In this document: in pieces, positions 1 through 6,775 of the stretch
Position numbering within the stretch: position 1 is the first letter of the stretch
How the letters are laid out: every line of letters begins with the position of its first letter
Assembly: GCA_937967725.1 (NCBI GenBank)
Contig: CALBSY010000491.1
Location: 1-10,218 of the forward strand
Direction of reading: 5' to 3'
Source: an uncultured Alphaproteobacteria bacterium
GTDB taxonomy: Bacteria; Pseudomonadota; Alphaproteobacteria; Caulobacterales; Aquidulcibacteraceae
Length of the DNA: 10,218 nt
The notes under the pieces: model-generated
Database searches by the model: none
What the model was told of the DNA's origin: nothing
The model's input: the letters and a program-made list of their open reading frames with translations, nothing else
Translations under genes and position numbers: made by a program

Positions 1-2
1 GT

Positions 3-407
3 CTGCTGATCGGGGCTGCAGTGGAGGCGGGTTGCACGCGTCAAAAACTCTCATTTGAACTTTGCGAGCGCGCTGTGGTGGACGCGGGGCCCGCCCTTGC
101 CGAGGATTTGCGCGCGCGTGGCTGGGGCGTGGTGCTGCGCGGCGATCCCGCCTGCCCGCTGCCATTCGGCGCGCGCGCGCGCGCGCTTTACACTGAACTG
201 GTGCTCGACGCCCCTGACACGCCGGATCCGTTCCTGGCCATGGAGACGGGCGACCGTTCGCCGCTTGGACGCCGCTTGCTCGCGGCCAAGGCCGCAGGCC
301 TTGTGATTACCGCCGAAACCGTGCGGTCGCCCTCACAGGCTCGCACGCTGGCGATCGCGGGATTTGACCGCGGCGGCGGCCCCTACGCGGAAGCGGGGCT
401 CAGGTAG
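3..407 (+). CDS. Degenerate EAL-domain protein, C-terminal part (5' end outside window)
   Basis: The frame is open from the left edge (first full codon at base 3) to the TAG at 405-407, so this is the 3' end of a longer gene. The GTG at base 21 is unlikely to be the true start because homology continues upstream of it. The residues follow the second half of an EAL (c-di-GMP phosphodiesterase) domain in order: FELCE matches the usual LEITE strand, LRARGWGVVLRGDP matches the strand ending in DDFG, and AAGLVITAETVRSPSQA matches the ALGLKVVAEGVETEEQ segment. FDRGGGPYAEAG matches the CDxxQGY ending. The metal-binding DD pair is reduced to GD, the KID lysine is not seen and the final Gln is Gly, so hydrolysis is doubtful. 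A c-di-GMP-binding or protein-interaction role is inferred. The N-terminal domains cannot be seen. The gene ends 8 bp inside the convergent DUF2336 gene. Confidence 0.72.
   Translation: MLIGAAVEAGCTRQKLSFELCERAVVDAGPALAEDLRARGWGVVLRGDPACPLPFGARARALYTELVLDAPDTPDPFLAMETGDRSPLGRRLLAAKAAGLVITAETVRSPSQARTLAIAGFDRGGGPYAEAGLR
169..186. repeat. (GC)9 dinucleotide tract inside the EAL-domain gene
   Basis: Eighteen uninterrupted alternating G/C bases encode an alternating Ala/Arg stretch in the EAL-like protein. The alternating purine-pyrimidine run is the type that can slip during replication or adopt Z-form DNA. A change of one unit would shift the reading frame. In GC-rich genomes such tracts also arise from codon bias. 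Confidence 0.8.
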
Positions 408-1557
408 CGGTTGAGAGCGCCGCTGTACGCGGCGCCTGCTGCAGCTGCGACGCGTCCAGCTTCTCAAGCAGATAGTCGAGATCGTCCTTCGGCACCGATT
501 GGAACAGCGTCAGCGTGCGCTCCAGCATGCGCTTGCGGAAAGCCATGCGATCGGTAACGCCGCCCTCGCGGTCGATGCTGTGAAAAACATCAAGCGCAGC
601 ACGGAAGGACGGAAATAACCGTGGCGGCAAACCCGCACGGTCGAACGCGGCCTTAAGGCCAAGCGGGCCGCTGTCGTGGATCATCAGCCACATGCGTTGG
701 TGGGCGATGCCGGCCAATTCCGCCATCGCATGTTCGACGAACTCGATATGCCCCAAACACAGCCCGCGCATCAGCAGCGAGGGGGACAGCCGGCCGTTCA
801 AATTGAGTTGCTGCACGAAGCGGGCGATGTCCTTCTGCCGCACGGCCTGCTCGATAATGTCGATGCTGACGCGTTCGCGCGCACCCATGGCTAGATCGAT
901 TGCGATTTGCGGCGGCAACTCATGATTGTTGACGAGATGATCGAACGCCTCGCCGGCGACCAGCGAAACAAGCTTCTCGGTGATCGCCAGCGGCAGTTCG
1001 TTGCGATGCACCATGGCTGCTGTGATCGACGAAACGCCGGCAAAACGAGTGAGCGTAATCTCCAACCCATCCTCATCGAACGCGGCGTTATCATTGGCGA
1101 TGGCGCGCTGCACCGCTTCGGGCACGGCATGTTCGGCGATCGCGCCCGTCACGGTCGTGCTCAGCGTTTCGCGGCTCGCCACCGCCACCTGCTTCGACGG
1201 CGGACAGGTGCGCACGATCTCAACCAAGTCAGCGTCGGTGAGCATCGGCGAATTGAGGATCACCGGCAGCGCAATCGTCTCGATGTCACGCGCCAGCTTG
1301 TTGGCGATATCGCGCGGCAGCTTGGGTGAGTTCTTGAGCGCCACCGCCAGCGCGCGGCGCACCAGCACAGCGGCGTCTTCCGCCATGATCGCCAGAATGC
1401 CTTCGGCGTGCGCGCGTTCCTCTGCGGAAAGCTCGGCGTCCTCGATGCAGCGGCAGATCTTGTGCGCCGCGTGCGCGCGCGCCTCTTCGGTCGGACCCTT
1501 GATCAAGGTCCGGATGTCGCTATCCGTGAGGTTGGCGCGCATGGTGACGATCGGCAT
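400..1557 (-). CDS. DUF2336 domain-containing protein
   Basis: Protein of 385 residues and unknown biochemical function. It belongs to DUF2336, an all-helical, HEAT-like family found mainly in alphaproteobacteria. Family-like segments are VRRALAVALKNSP at residues 66-78 and ALPVILNSPMLTDADL at 96-111, followed by helices rich in ASRETLS- and GLEITLTRFA-type sequence to about residue 170. The C-terminal half is helical and less conserved, with no signal peptide or membrane segment, so a cytoplasmic scaffold or regulator is likely. The open frame reaches 1995, but its first part is antisense to the CoA-transferase gene. The ATG at 1555-1557 is preferred because it lies after the divergent neighbour's start and has GGAG at 1570-1573, 12 nt upstream. 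A second ATG at 1540-1542 lacks a Shine-Dalgarno. The stop overlaps the end of the EAL gene by 8 bp. Confidence 0.85.
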   Translation of the reverse strand: MPIVTMRANLTDSDIRTLIKGPTEEARAHAAHKICRCIEDAELSAEERAHAEGILAIMAEDAAVLVRRALAVALKNSPKLPRDIANKLARDIETIALPVILNSPMLTDADLVEIVRTCPPSKQVAVASRETLSTTVTGAIAEHAVPEAVQRAIANDNAAFDEDGLEITLTRFAGVSSITAAMVHRNELPLAITEKLVSLVAGEAFDHLVNNHELPPQIAIDLAMGARERVSIDIIEQAVRQKDIARFVQQLNLNGRLSPSLLMRGLCLGHIEFVEHAMAELAGIAHQRMWLMIHDSGPLGLKAAFDRAGLPPRLFPSFRAALDVFHSIDREGGVTDRMAFRKRMLERTLTLFQSVPKDDLDYLLEKLDASQLQQAPRTAALSTAT

Positions 1558-1574
1558 GGCTAGCTCGCGCTCCA

Positions 1575-1596
1575 GCGGCGGGACGACTCCCGCCGC
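1575..1596 (-). promoter_or_regulatory. Perfect 9-bp inverted repeat just upstream of the DUF2336 ribosome binding site
   Basis: Arm 1575-1583 (gcggcggga) is the exact reverse complement of arm 1588-1596 (tcccgccgc), with a 4-base loop at 1584-1587. In the DUF2336 transcript this would be a strong GC hairpin ending 1 nt before the GGAG at 1570-1573. It lies in the 114-bp divergent region 1558-1671, which must also carry the promoters of both neighbours. A weak plus-strand promoter guess is TTGAGC at 1613-1618 with a TTGATAAC-like element at 1637-1644, but this is not convincing. The hairpin is directly visible; a role in translation control or as an operator is inference. Confidence 0.45.
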
Positions 1597-1671
1597 ACCG
1601 GTCCCGCCAGAGTTGAGCGCGGAGCTTAACGAAGCCTTGATAACGGACGTTGCGAAAGGGAAACGGCGGTA

Positions 1672-2868
1672 ATGCTTAAGGGCCTGAAGGTCGTCGAATA
1701 CGCCACCTACATCGCCGCGCCCGGAGCGGGCGGCATCATGGCCGACTGGGGCGCCGATGTCGTCAAGGTCGAACCGCCCGGCGGCGATCCGATCCGCATG
1801 TTCTTCGCCTCGGTCGGCATTGAGGGCGTGGCGCTCAATCCGGTGTTCGAGATGGACAATCGGGGTAAGCGCGGCGTCATTCTCGATACTGCGCAGGAAG
1901 CCGGCCGCGATGCGCTGCTCAAGCTGATCGACGGCGCCGACGTGTTTCTCACTAATGTGCGCCCCGGCGGGCTGAAGCGCGCGGGGCTGGATCACGACGC
2001 CGTGCTCGCGCGCAATCCGCGGCTTATCTACGCAACCCTCACCGGCTACGGTCTCGACGGACCGGACGCTGACCGTCCCGGGATGGACGCCGCCGCCTTC
2101 TGGGCGCGTTCGGGATTGGCGGCGCTATTCCGCCCAAAAGGCGGCGAACCGATTCAGCTGCGCACGGCATTCGGAGATCACGTGGCGTCGATGGCGATCG
2201 TCAGCGGCGTCCTGGCGGCGCTGTACGAGCGGCAAAACACGGGCAAGGGGCGCTTGGTGGAAGCGTCCCTGCTGCGCGCGGCGCATTACGCCGGCGCCTC
2301 GGACTTCGCCATCCAACACAGTTACGGGCGCACCGCGTCCAACCGGCCGCGCCGCGACACGCCGATTCCGATCATCAACTATTTCCAGACCAAGGACGAA
2401 CGCTGGATCAGCCTGCTGGTGCGCCAAGGTGAAGCCGATTGGCCAAAGGTATGCCGCGCCCTGCGTCTCGAGCACCTGATCGCGGATCAACGCTTCGCCA
2501 ACGCTAAGTTGCGGCGCAAACACGGGCCCGAGCTCGTCGATCTCCTTGATGCGGCGTTTGCCGAGCGCGAGCTGACGGACATCGCCGCCGCCATGGACGC
2601 GGAAGAGATCATTTGGGCGCCCGTGCTTACCGCGGCAGAGGCTATCGCCGATCCGCAGACGCTCGCCGCTGGTTGCGTCGTGAAAACACCGCAGCGCGAC
2701 GGCGGACATGTCAATGCGCCTGCCGCGCCGATCCGTTTTCCCGGCGCCGAAGACGGGCCGAAAGGCCCCTCGCCAGCGCCAGGCGAGCACACGCGCGCGG
2801 TGCTGGCGGAGGCTGGCTATTCCGAAGAGGAAATCGAGGCGCTATTCGCTCGCGGCGCGGCGCTCTGA
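1672..2868 (+). CDS. CaiB/BaiF-type (family III) CoA-transferase
   Basis: Protein of 398 residues, the usual size for family III CoA-transferases, which move CoA between an acyl-CoA and a free carboxylic acid through mixed-anhydride and thioester intermediates on an aspartate. The N-terminus MLKGLKVVEYATYIAAPGAG is the typical first Rossmann strand, followed by MADWGADVVKVEPPGGDP. NRGKRGVILD (63-72), VFLTNVRPGGLKRAGLD (91-107) and LIYATLTGYGLDGP (118-131) are family hallmarks. Asp169 in FGDH, before a long helix and the TGKG turn, fits the catalytic aspartate. The substrate cannot be read from sequence. The PGMDAAAFWARSGL segment suggests the large subgroup of broad acid CoA-transferases rather than true formyl-CoA:oxalate transferase. 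The start ATG has an AAAGGGA ribosome binding site about 11 nt upstream. An acyl-CoA dehydrogenase about 0.9 kb away on the other strand fits CoA-ester metabolism but is not co-transcribed. Confidence 0.9.
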   Translation: MLKGLKVVEYATYIAAPGAGGIMADWGADVVKVEPPGGDPIRMFFASVGIEGVALNPVFEMDNRGKRGVILDTAQEAGRDALLKLIDGADVFLTNVRPGGLKRAGLDHDAVLARNPRLIYATLTGYGLDGPDADRPGMDAAAFWARSGLAALFRPKGGEPIQLRTAFGDHVASMAIVSGVLAALYERQNTGKGRLVEASLLRAAHYAGASDFAIQHSYGRTASNRPRRDTPIPIINYFQTKDERWISLLVRQGEADWPKVCRALRLEHLIADQRFANAKLRRKHGPELVDLLDAAFAERELTDIAAAMDAEEIIWAPVLTAAEAIADPQTLAAGCVVKTPQRDGGHVNAPAAPIRFPGAEDGPKGPSPAPGEHTRAVLAEAGYSEEEIEALFARGAAL

Positions 2869-3636
2869 TTAGTCGCGGTTCGAGCGCGTATAGGCATTCA
2901 ACGCCCGCAGCGGATCGCGCGCATCTTCTTGTTTGGTGTTGTTGAGCAGCGGCAAGAGCGCGAACGCGAACAGCGCTTGCGCCAACGCCGGCGACATAGC
3001 GCCAGCGTTGTATTCAATGCGTCCGCGCGCGGGATCGCTCATCCCGGCTTCGGCGTCGAGCCCCAACCGTTCCAATAGACCTTGCGCCGACCGCGGCGCG
3101 CCATTGGCGTAGAACAAGACGCGGTTCGCAGCGGCTTCACGCGGGAACAGTGCGGCTGCGTCTGGCGCCCCGCGTTGCGCGGCTTCGATCAGACGCACCG
3201 CGCCGCCGGCGCCCATCACATGCGCCGCATAAAGTTCGCCCGCGCTCGGAGGGCGGCCCAAGCGCGCCTGCAGCGCATTCGCGTTTTCGCGCGCGAGTTC
3301 GCCGGCCATGCGCGCGGCGATCTCCGGGTCATTGCGTAAAGCCAGAATCTCGCGCCGCGTCTCGGGGTTGGCGCCCTGACGCAGCGCCGCCGCCTGTGCG
3401 CCCAAACCATGCGTGGCGCCGTGACGGCGCACCATGTCGAGCCAGGTGCTATCGATGAACTGAAACAGCCCGGTCGCGCTGGACGTGTTCGCGCGCGCCG
3501 TCGGATTGAGCGCGCTCTCACGCCGCGCCGTTTCGACCAGCAGCGAAAAGTTCACCCCGGTCGCGTCCGCGGCGCGGCGGATCGCGGCGCGCACCGCGTC
3601 CGGACCGGCTGGCGCAATCGCATCGCTCATGCCCAT
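2869..3636 (-). CDS. SLT-type lytic transglycosylase domain protein without a signal peptide
   Basis: Protein of 255 residues. Residues 14-75 form the core of a soluble lytic transglycosylase (goose-lysozyme-like) fold: AAIRRAADATGVNFSLL, then ETARRESALNP with probable catalytic Glu40, then SSATGLFQFIDSTW (52-65). PSAGELYAAHVMGAGGAVRLI (130-150) is the later conserved helix. Such enzymes cleave the MurNAc-GlcNAc bond of peptidoglycan, leaving 1,6-anhydroMurNAc. No signal peptide or lipobox precedes the domain. A hydrophobic stretch at about 215-231 near the C-terminus is followed by a polar tail. Export through a flagellar or other specialised secretion route is therefore possible (inference). 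Two ATGs compete, at 3634-3636 and 3628-3630; neither has a good Shine-Dalgarno. The gene abuts the convergent CoA-transferase with no base between the two stop codons. Confidence 0.82.
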   Translation of the reverse strand: MGMSDAIAPAGPDAVRAAIRRAADATGVNFSLLVETARRESALNPTARANTSSATGLFQFIDSTWLDMVRRHGATHGLGAQAAALRQGANPETRREILALRNDPEIAARMAGELARENANALQARLGRPPSAGELYAAHVMGAGGAVRLIEAAQRGAPDAAALFPREAAANRVLFYANGAPRSAQGLLERLGLDAEAGMSDPARGRIEYNAGAMSPALAQALFAFALLPLLNNTKQEDARDPLRALNAYTRSNRD

Positions 3637-3655
3637 CGGCGTGAGGCCGATTTGG

Positions 3656-3672
3656 TGAATCAGCCGTTAACC
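3656..3672. promoter_or_regulatory. CtrA-like binding site upstream of the lytic transglycosylase
   Basis: TGAA at 3656-3659, a 7-base spacer and TTAACC at 3667-3672 match the alphaproteobacterial CtrA consensus TTAA-N7-TTAAC with one mismatch. The box lies 20-36 bp upstream of the transglycosylase start codon, in the 127-bp gap 3637-3763. Cell-cycle control by CtrA is common for flagellar, pilus and cell-wall genes in Caulobacterales, which would fit. The site is short, and I cannot assess its chance frequency in this genome. Confidence 0.35.
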
Positions 3673-3740
3673 GCCCGGCGGCGAACCCAACCAAGCCGGT
3701 ACGGAATCAAAATGAAACCGGCGAGCGTCATTTCTGAATG

Positions 3741-3757
3741 GAGAGGCCGCGGCTCTC
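3741..3757 (-). terminator. Weak hairpin downstream of the acyl-CoA dehydrogenase stop
   Basis: Arms GAGAG (3741-3745) and CTCTC (3753-3757) flank a 7-base GC-rich loop, 6 bases after the dehydrogenase stop in its direction of transcription. No U-tract follows, so it is not a canonical intrinsic terminator. It is the only structure I see where the six-gene minus-strand run would be expected to end. Transcription may instead continue into the transglycosylase gene or end by Rho. Confidence 0.2.
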
Positions 3758-3763
3758 TTACAA

Positions 3764-4936
3764 TCAGTAGCTCTTCGGCAAACCCAACACGCGTTCGGCG
3801 ATGAAGTTGAGGATCATTTCGCGGCTGACGGGCGCGATGCGGGCGATCATGGCTTCGCGGAAATAGCGCTCGACGAAATATTCTTTGGCGTAGCCCATGC
3901 CGCCGTGCGCGAGCACGGAGGCTTCGCAGGCGCGGAAGCCGGCTTCGGCGCCGAGATATTTCGAGGCGTTGGCTTCGGCGCCGCTCTCCTTGCCGGCGTC
4001 GTAGAGCGCCGCGGCCTTGAACGCCATCAGGTTGGCGGCTTCGAGTTCGGCCCAGGCCTTGGCCAGCGGATGTTGGATGCCCTGGTTCTGGCCAATCGGC
4101 CGCCCGAACACGACCCGCTCTTTAGCGTACTGCGCTGCGCGCTTCAGCGCGGCGCGGCCAAGACCGATAGCCTCAACCGCGAACAGCACCCGTTCCGGAT
4201 TGAGACCGGACAGCAGAATTTTGAAGCCTTGGCCTTCTTCGCCGATTAGTTCGGCGTTGGAGACTTCGAGGTCTTCGATGAAGAGCGTATTACATTCGAC
4301 CGCCTTGCGGCCCATTTTCGGAATCGGCTGCGCCTCGATTTTAGAACGATCGAAGTCAGCGTAGAAGAGCGAGAGGCCCTCTGTCGGACGCTTGACCTGA
4401 TCTTTCGGCGTTGTGCGGGCGATCAATAGAATATTGTTATCGCGCTCTGCGTTGGTGGTCCAGATCTTGCGCCCGCGGATGCGATAGCCGGCATTGGTGC
4501 GCTCGGCCCGCGTTTCCAAGCTTGCAGTGTCCAAGCCGGAGTTCGGTTCGGTGACGGCGAAGCAGGCTTTGTCGCGCCCGTCGATGGCGGGCGGCAGGAA
4601 ACGCTGCTGCTGTTCTGGCGTGCCGAACTTCACGATCGGCATCAGACCGAAAATATTGAGGTGGATGGCGCTGGCGCCGGAGAAACCGGCGCCGGATTGC
4701 GCCACCGTCTGCATCATCAACGTTGCTTCCGTGAGACCGAGCCCGGCGCCGCCAACGCTCTCGGGCATCGCCACGCCAAGCCAGCCGCCGGCGGCGATGT
4801 CAGCCACGAATTCTTCGGGAAAGTTTCCGCTCTCGTCGGTCTTCAGCCAGTAATGATCGTCGTACTTGGCGCAGATGTCCTCGATCGCGCTCTTGATGGC
4901 GGATTGTTCTTCGGTGAGGTCGATGGCGAAGGTCAT
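3764..4936 (-). CDS. Acyl-CoA dehydrogenase family protein
   Basis: Protein of 390 residues, full length for the FAD-dependent acyl-CoA dehydrogenases that oxidise acyl-CoA to the 2,3-enoyl-CoA and pass electrons to ETF. In order: N-terminal helical domain beginning LTEEQSAIKSAIEDI; PESVGGAGLGLTEA (58-71); the FAD/substrate loop ACFAVTEPNSGLDTASL (124-140); WTTNAERDNN (159-168) in the beta domain; then the C-terminal helices with VFGRPIGQNQGIQHPLA (276-292) and AHGGMGYAKEY (343-353). The usual YEGTxEIQ catalytic Glu near the C-terminus is replaced by IAPVSREM. Glu248 in NPERV sits where isovaleryl-CoA dehydrogenase has its base and is the likely substitute. The ATG at 4934-4936 overlaps the upstream oxidase stop as ATGA, which decides this start over longer in-frame extensions. 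The substrate is unknown; branched or modified acyl-CoA is a guess. Confidence 0.92.
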   Translation of the reverse strand: MTFAIDLTEEQSAIKSAIEDICAKYDDHYWLKTDESGNFPEEFVADIAAGGWLGVAMPESVGGAGLGLTEATLMMQTVAQSGAGFSGASAIHLNIFGLMPIVKFGTPEQQQRFLPPAIDGRDKACFAVTEPNSGLDTASLETRAERTNAGYRIRGRKIWTTNAERDNNILLIARTTPKDQVKRPTEGLSLFYADFDRSKIEAQPIPKMGRKAVECNTLFIEDLEVSNAELIGEEGQGFKILLSGLNPERVLFAVEAIGLGRAALKRAAQYAKERVVFGRPIGQNQGIQHPLAKAWAELEAANLMAFKAAALYDAGKESGAEANASKYLGAEAGFRACEASVLAHGGMGYAKEYFVERYFREAMIARIAPVSREMILNFIAERVLGLPKSY

Positions 4937-5997
4937 ACGTTGAATCTCTGCGGCGACAGCGCAGCCCATTCCGGAGGAATCTCGGCGCCGAACACATATG
5001 CCCGAATGATCTCCGCGGTGATAGGCGCGAGAAGCCAGCCGTTGCGCGAATGACCGGCCGCGACCAGCACCTCGCCAGAAGGACCGATCATCGGCCAACC
5101 GTCGGGCGACATCGGGCGGATGCCGGCCCAGGCTTGGCCTGCGGCCTTCATTTCACCGGGAAACAGCGTCTCTGCGGCGGCCAGCAATTCGTCGGCGCGC
5201 GCCTGCTCGACGCGGCGGTCGGTGCGATCCATCTCCATGGTCGCGCCAAGGACAACGTCCTCGCGCCGCGTGGCGATATAGAAGCCGGGCGCGCGCACGT
5301 TCGGCGCCGGCGGACTGTCTAGTGCTATGGGCACGAGATGGCCCTTGCCGGCGCGCACGCGCCGCAACACGGGCGCTGCTTGCTTCAGCGTCTCGGTCGC
5401 CCACGCGCCTGGCGCCAACACCACGATGTCGGTCTCGTAAACCGCGTCTTCCTGCGTGCGCACGGCATTGGCCGTGACATTGTTTACGTCTTGGCCGTAT
5501 TCGATCACGACGCCATGCGCGCGCGCTTGCATAGCGAGACCGCTGATGGCGCGGAGCGGATCACAAACCCCCTCGTCCGTCACAAACACCGCGTGCTCTA
5601 TCTTGGCGCGGAAGCCCGTGTGCTTGCGGAACGCGCCGGACGTCAGCAGGTCCGCGTGACGGCCCGACGCCGCGACACGTGCGACCAATGCTTCCGATTT
5701 TTCGTCACTTTGGCAGATAACGACACCGCCATCCGCACGCAGCGCATCCGCCCATTCGGCGCCGCGCTGCGAGATCCGCCATAGATCGACGGAGGCGAGC
5801 GCCAGCGCATCATGCGGCGACGAGAGTTCGCCGAACGGCGCAAGCATGCCCGCAGCGGCGCCCGACGCAGCCGGACCATACACGCTGACGTCTTCGGTTT
5901 CCGCTTCCAACAGCGTCACGCGGGCGCCGGCTTTCGCTAACCGGACGGCGCAGAACAGGCCGATGACGCCGCCGCCCACAATCACGACAGATTTCAT
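4933..5997 (-). CDS. thiO: Glycine oxidase ThiO-type FAD-dependent amine oxidase
   Basis: Protein of 354 residues in the DAO family. The N-terminal dinucleotide-binding fold reads VVIVGGGVIGLFCAVRLAKA (4-23), ending in the acidic strand at Glu31. ASGAAAGMLAP (44-54) is typical of ThiO and other glycine oxidases. The C-terminal part carries AGIRPMSPDGWPMIG (291-305), with Arg294 in the position expected to hold the substrate carboxylate, and AGHSRNGWLLAPITAE (314-329), another ThiO hallmark. ThiO oxidises glycine with oxygen to the imine used for the thiamine thiazole. No thiS, thiG or thiC lies in this window, so a broader D-amino-acid or sarcosine oxidase role is possible. The ATG at 5995-5997 gives the standard N-terminus but a poor ribosome binding site. 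An in-frame ATG at 6049-6051 has GGAG 4 nt upstream and would add 18 residues. The stop overlaps the dehydrogenase start (ATGA). Confidence 0.75.
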   Translation of the reverse strand: MKSVVIVGGGVIGLFCAVRLAKAGARVTLLEAETEDVSVYGPAASGAAAGMLAPFGELSSPHDALALASVDLWRISQRGAEWADALRADGGVVICQSDEKSEALVARVAASGRHADLLTSGAFRKHTGFRAKIEHAVFVTDEGVCDPLRAISGLAMQARAHGVVIEYGQDVNNVTANAVRTQEDAVYETDIVVLAPGAWATETLKQAAPVLRRVRAGKGHLVPIALDSPPAPNVRAPGFYIATRREDVVLGATMEMDRTDRRVEQARADELLAAAETLFPGEMKAAGQAWAGIRPMSPDGWPMIGPSGEVLVAAGHSRNGWLLAPITAEIIRAYVFGAEIPPEWAALSPQRFNV

Positions 5998-6034
5998 GGC
6001 GCCCGATGTCTCTGGAAACGGGCATGGGCGCAAG

Positions 6035-6049
6035 GCGCCGTGACGGCGC
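6035..6049. promoter_or_regulatory. GC hairpin between the RyR-like gene and thiO
   Basis: GCGCCG (6035-6040) and CGGCGC (6044-6049) pair perfectly around a 3-base loop. On the minus strand it begins 14 bases after the RyR-like stop and lies in the leader of thiO, or within its first codons if the upstream ATG at 6051 is used. There is no U-tract, so it is more likely an mRNA-processing or stability element, or chance in GC-rich DNA, than a terminator. Confidence 0.25.
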
Positions 6050-6063
6050 ATCGCACTCCAGAT

Positions 6064-6732
6064 TTAGGGCTTCTTCGAGCGCGCCTCGGCCGCAACCGCG
6101 CGGCATAGCGCGGCCACCGCTTCCACCCCGGCGCTGGCGAGCGCCTCGACCGGTACATCACGTCCAAGCGCCTTCGCCAGCTCCTTCGACGCGGCGCCGA
6201 GCCGCCGCCACGCCCGCGCATCGATGCGCACCACGGAAAAGTCGGCGCCCCGTTTCGCCCGCTTCTCAGCGCGCGCTGGCGCTTTCTTGCCCGCGCGCCG
6301 GCGTACGGCGCTGATCGCCTGCTTCATGTTGTCGACATGCGCCCGGTCCTTGTCTTTTTCGGTCTCGGGCAAGCGCGCATAGGATTTGAACAAGTGCTTG
6401 GGCTGGCTCGGGTCACGCTTGTTGCGCGCGATCCAACGTTCGTGAACGTACGCCGCGGCGGCTTCGCGATCGTTTGGAAATTTCTTCACCGCGCGGTAGG
6501 CGTCGCGCGCTGCGCGCATATTGTCGCGTTGCGCCTTCGGATCGAGCTTGGCCCATGGTTGATTGACGTCAACCATAGCGCCGCCCCGCATGCGCAGGCG
6601 TGGTTTGTCCTTCTGCGCCGGGTCCGCCTTCAGCAGCGTGCGCCGCCACGCATTGTGCGAGCGCGCGGCGAAATACTCCACCGCCGCCTCGAGCACGGGA
6701 TCGGGCTTCTGCGCCTTGCGTTTCGCGGGCAT
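6064..6732 (-). CDS. Small basic protein with two RyR-like modules
   Basis: Protein of 222 residues, rich in Lys/Arg, with no signal peptide or membrane segment. Residues 95-140 resemble a ryanodine-receptor repeat (RyR domain): HERW at 97-100, DPSQPKH, SYARLPETEKDKDR (117-130), then a helix. Residues 26-80 look like a diverged copy: HNAW at 26-29, DPAQKDKP, PWAKLDPKAQRDN (59-71), then a helix. DNM occurs at the same place in both (70-72 and 134-136). A very basic linker (144-161) leads to a C-terminal helical segment. Bacterial RyR domains are poorly characterised and may bind small molecules or partner proteins; the function here is unknown. The ATG is the first possible start because an in-frame TGA lies 4-6 bases upstream. 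AGG touches the start codon directly and TAGG lies 7 bases away, so initiation looks weak or coupled to the patatin gene 43 bp upstream. Confidence 0.7.
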   Translation of the reverse strand: MPAKRKAQKPDPVLEAAVEYFAARSHNAWRRTLLKADPAQKDKPRLRMRGGAMVDVNQPWAKLDPKAQRDNMRAARDAYRAVKKFPNDREAAAAYVHERWIARNKRDPSQPKHLFKSYARLPETEKDKDRAHVDNMKQAISAVRRRAGKKAPARAEKRAKRGADFSVVRIDARAWRRLGAASKELAKALGRDVPVEALASAGVEAVAALCRAVAAEARSKKP

Positions 6733-6775
6733 CCTTCAGCCTAGCAACAACTCTTTAGGAAAACGCAAAACCCCG

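Noticed and set aside
980..1672. Long open frame antisense to the DUF2336 gene (230 codons)
   Set aside because: The translation is compositionally biased with no recognisable domain, and the opposite strand encodes a clear DUF2336 protein; typical of GC-rich DNA.
1558..1995. N-terminal extension of the DUF2336 protein to an ATG at 1995
   Set aside because: It would run antisense through the start of the CoA-transferase, and the extension has no family similarity.
2125..2790. Long open frame antisense to the CoA-transferase
   Set aside because: It lies wholly inside a well-supported gene and shows no domain; a codon-bias artefact.
3711..3804. Small plus-strand open frame in the gap upstream of the transglycosylase
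   Set aside because: It runs into the 3' end of the acyl-CoA dehydrogenase gene, has no ribosome binding site and a low-complexity translation.
6733..6775. Possible terminator between the patatin and RyR-like genes (T-rich on the minus strand)
   Set aside because: There is no stem before the T-rich stretch.
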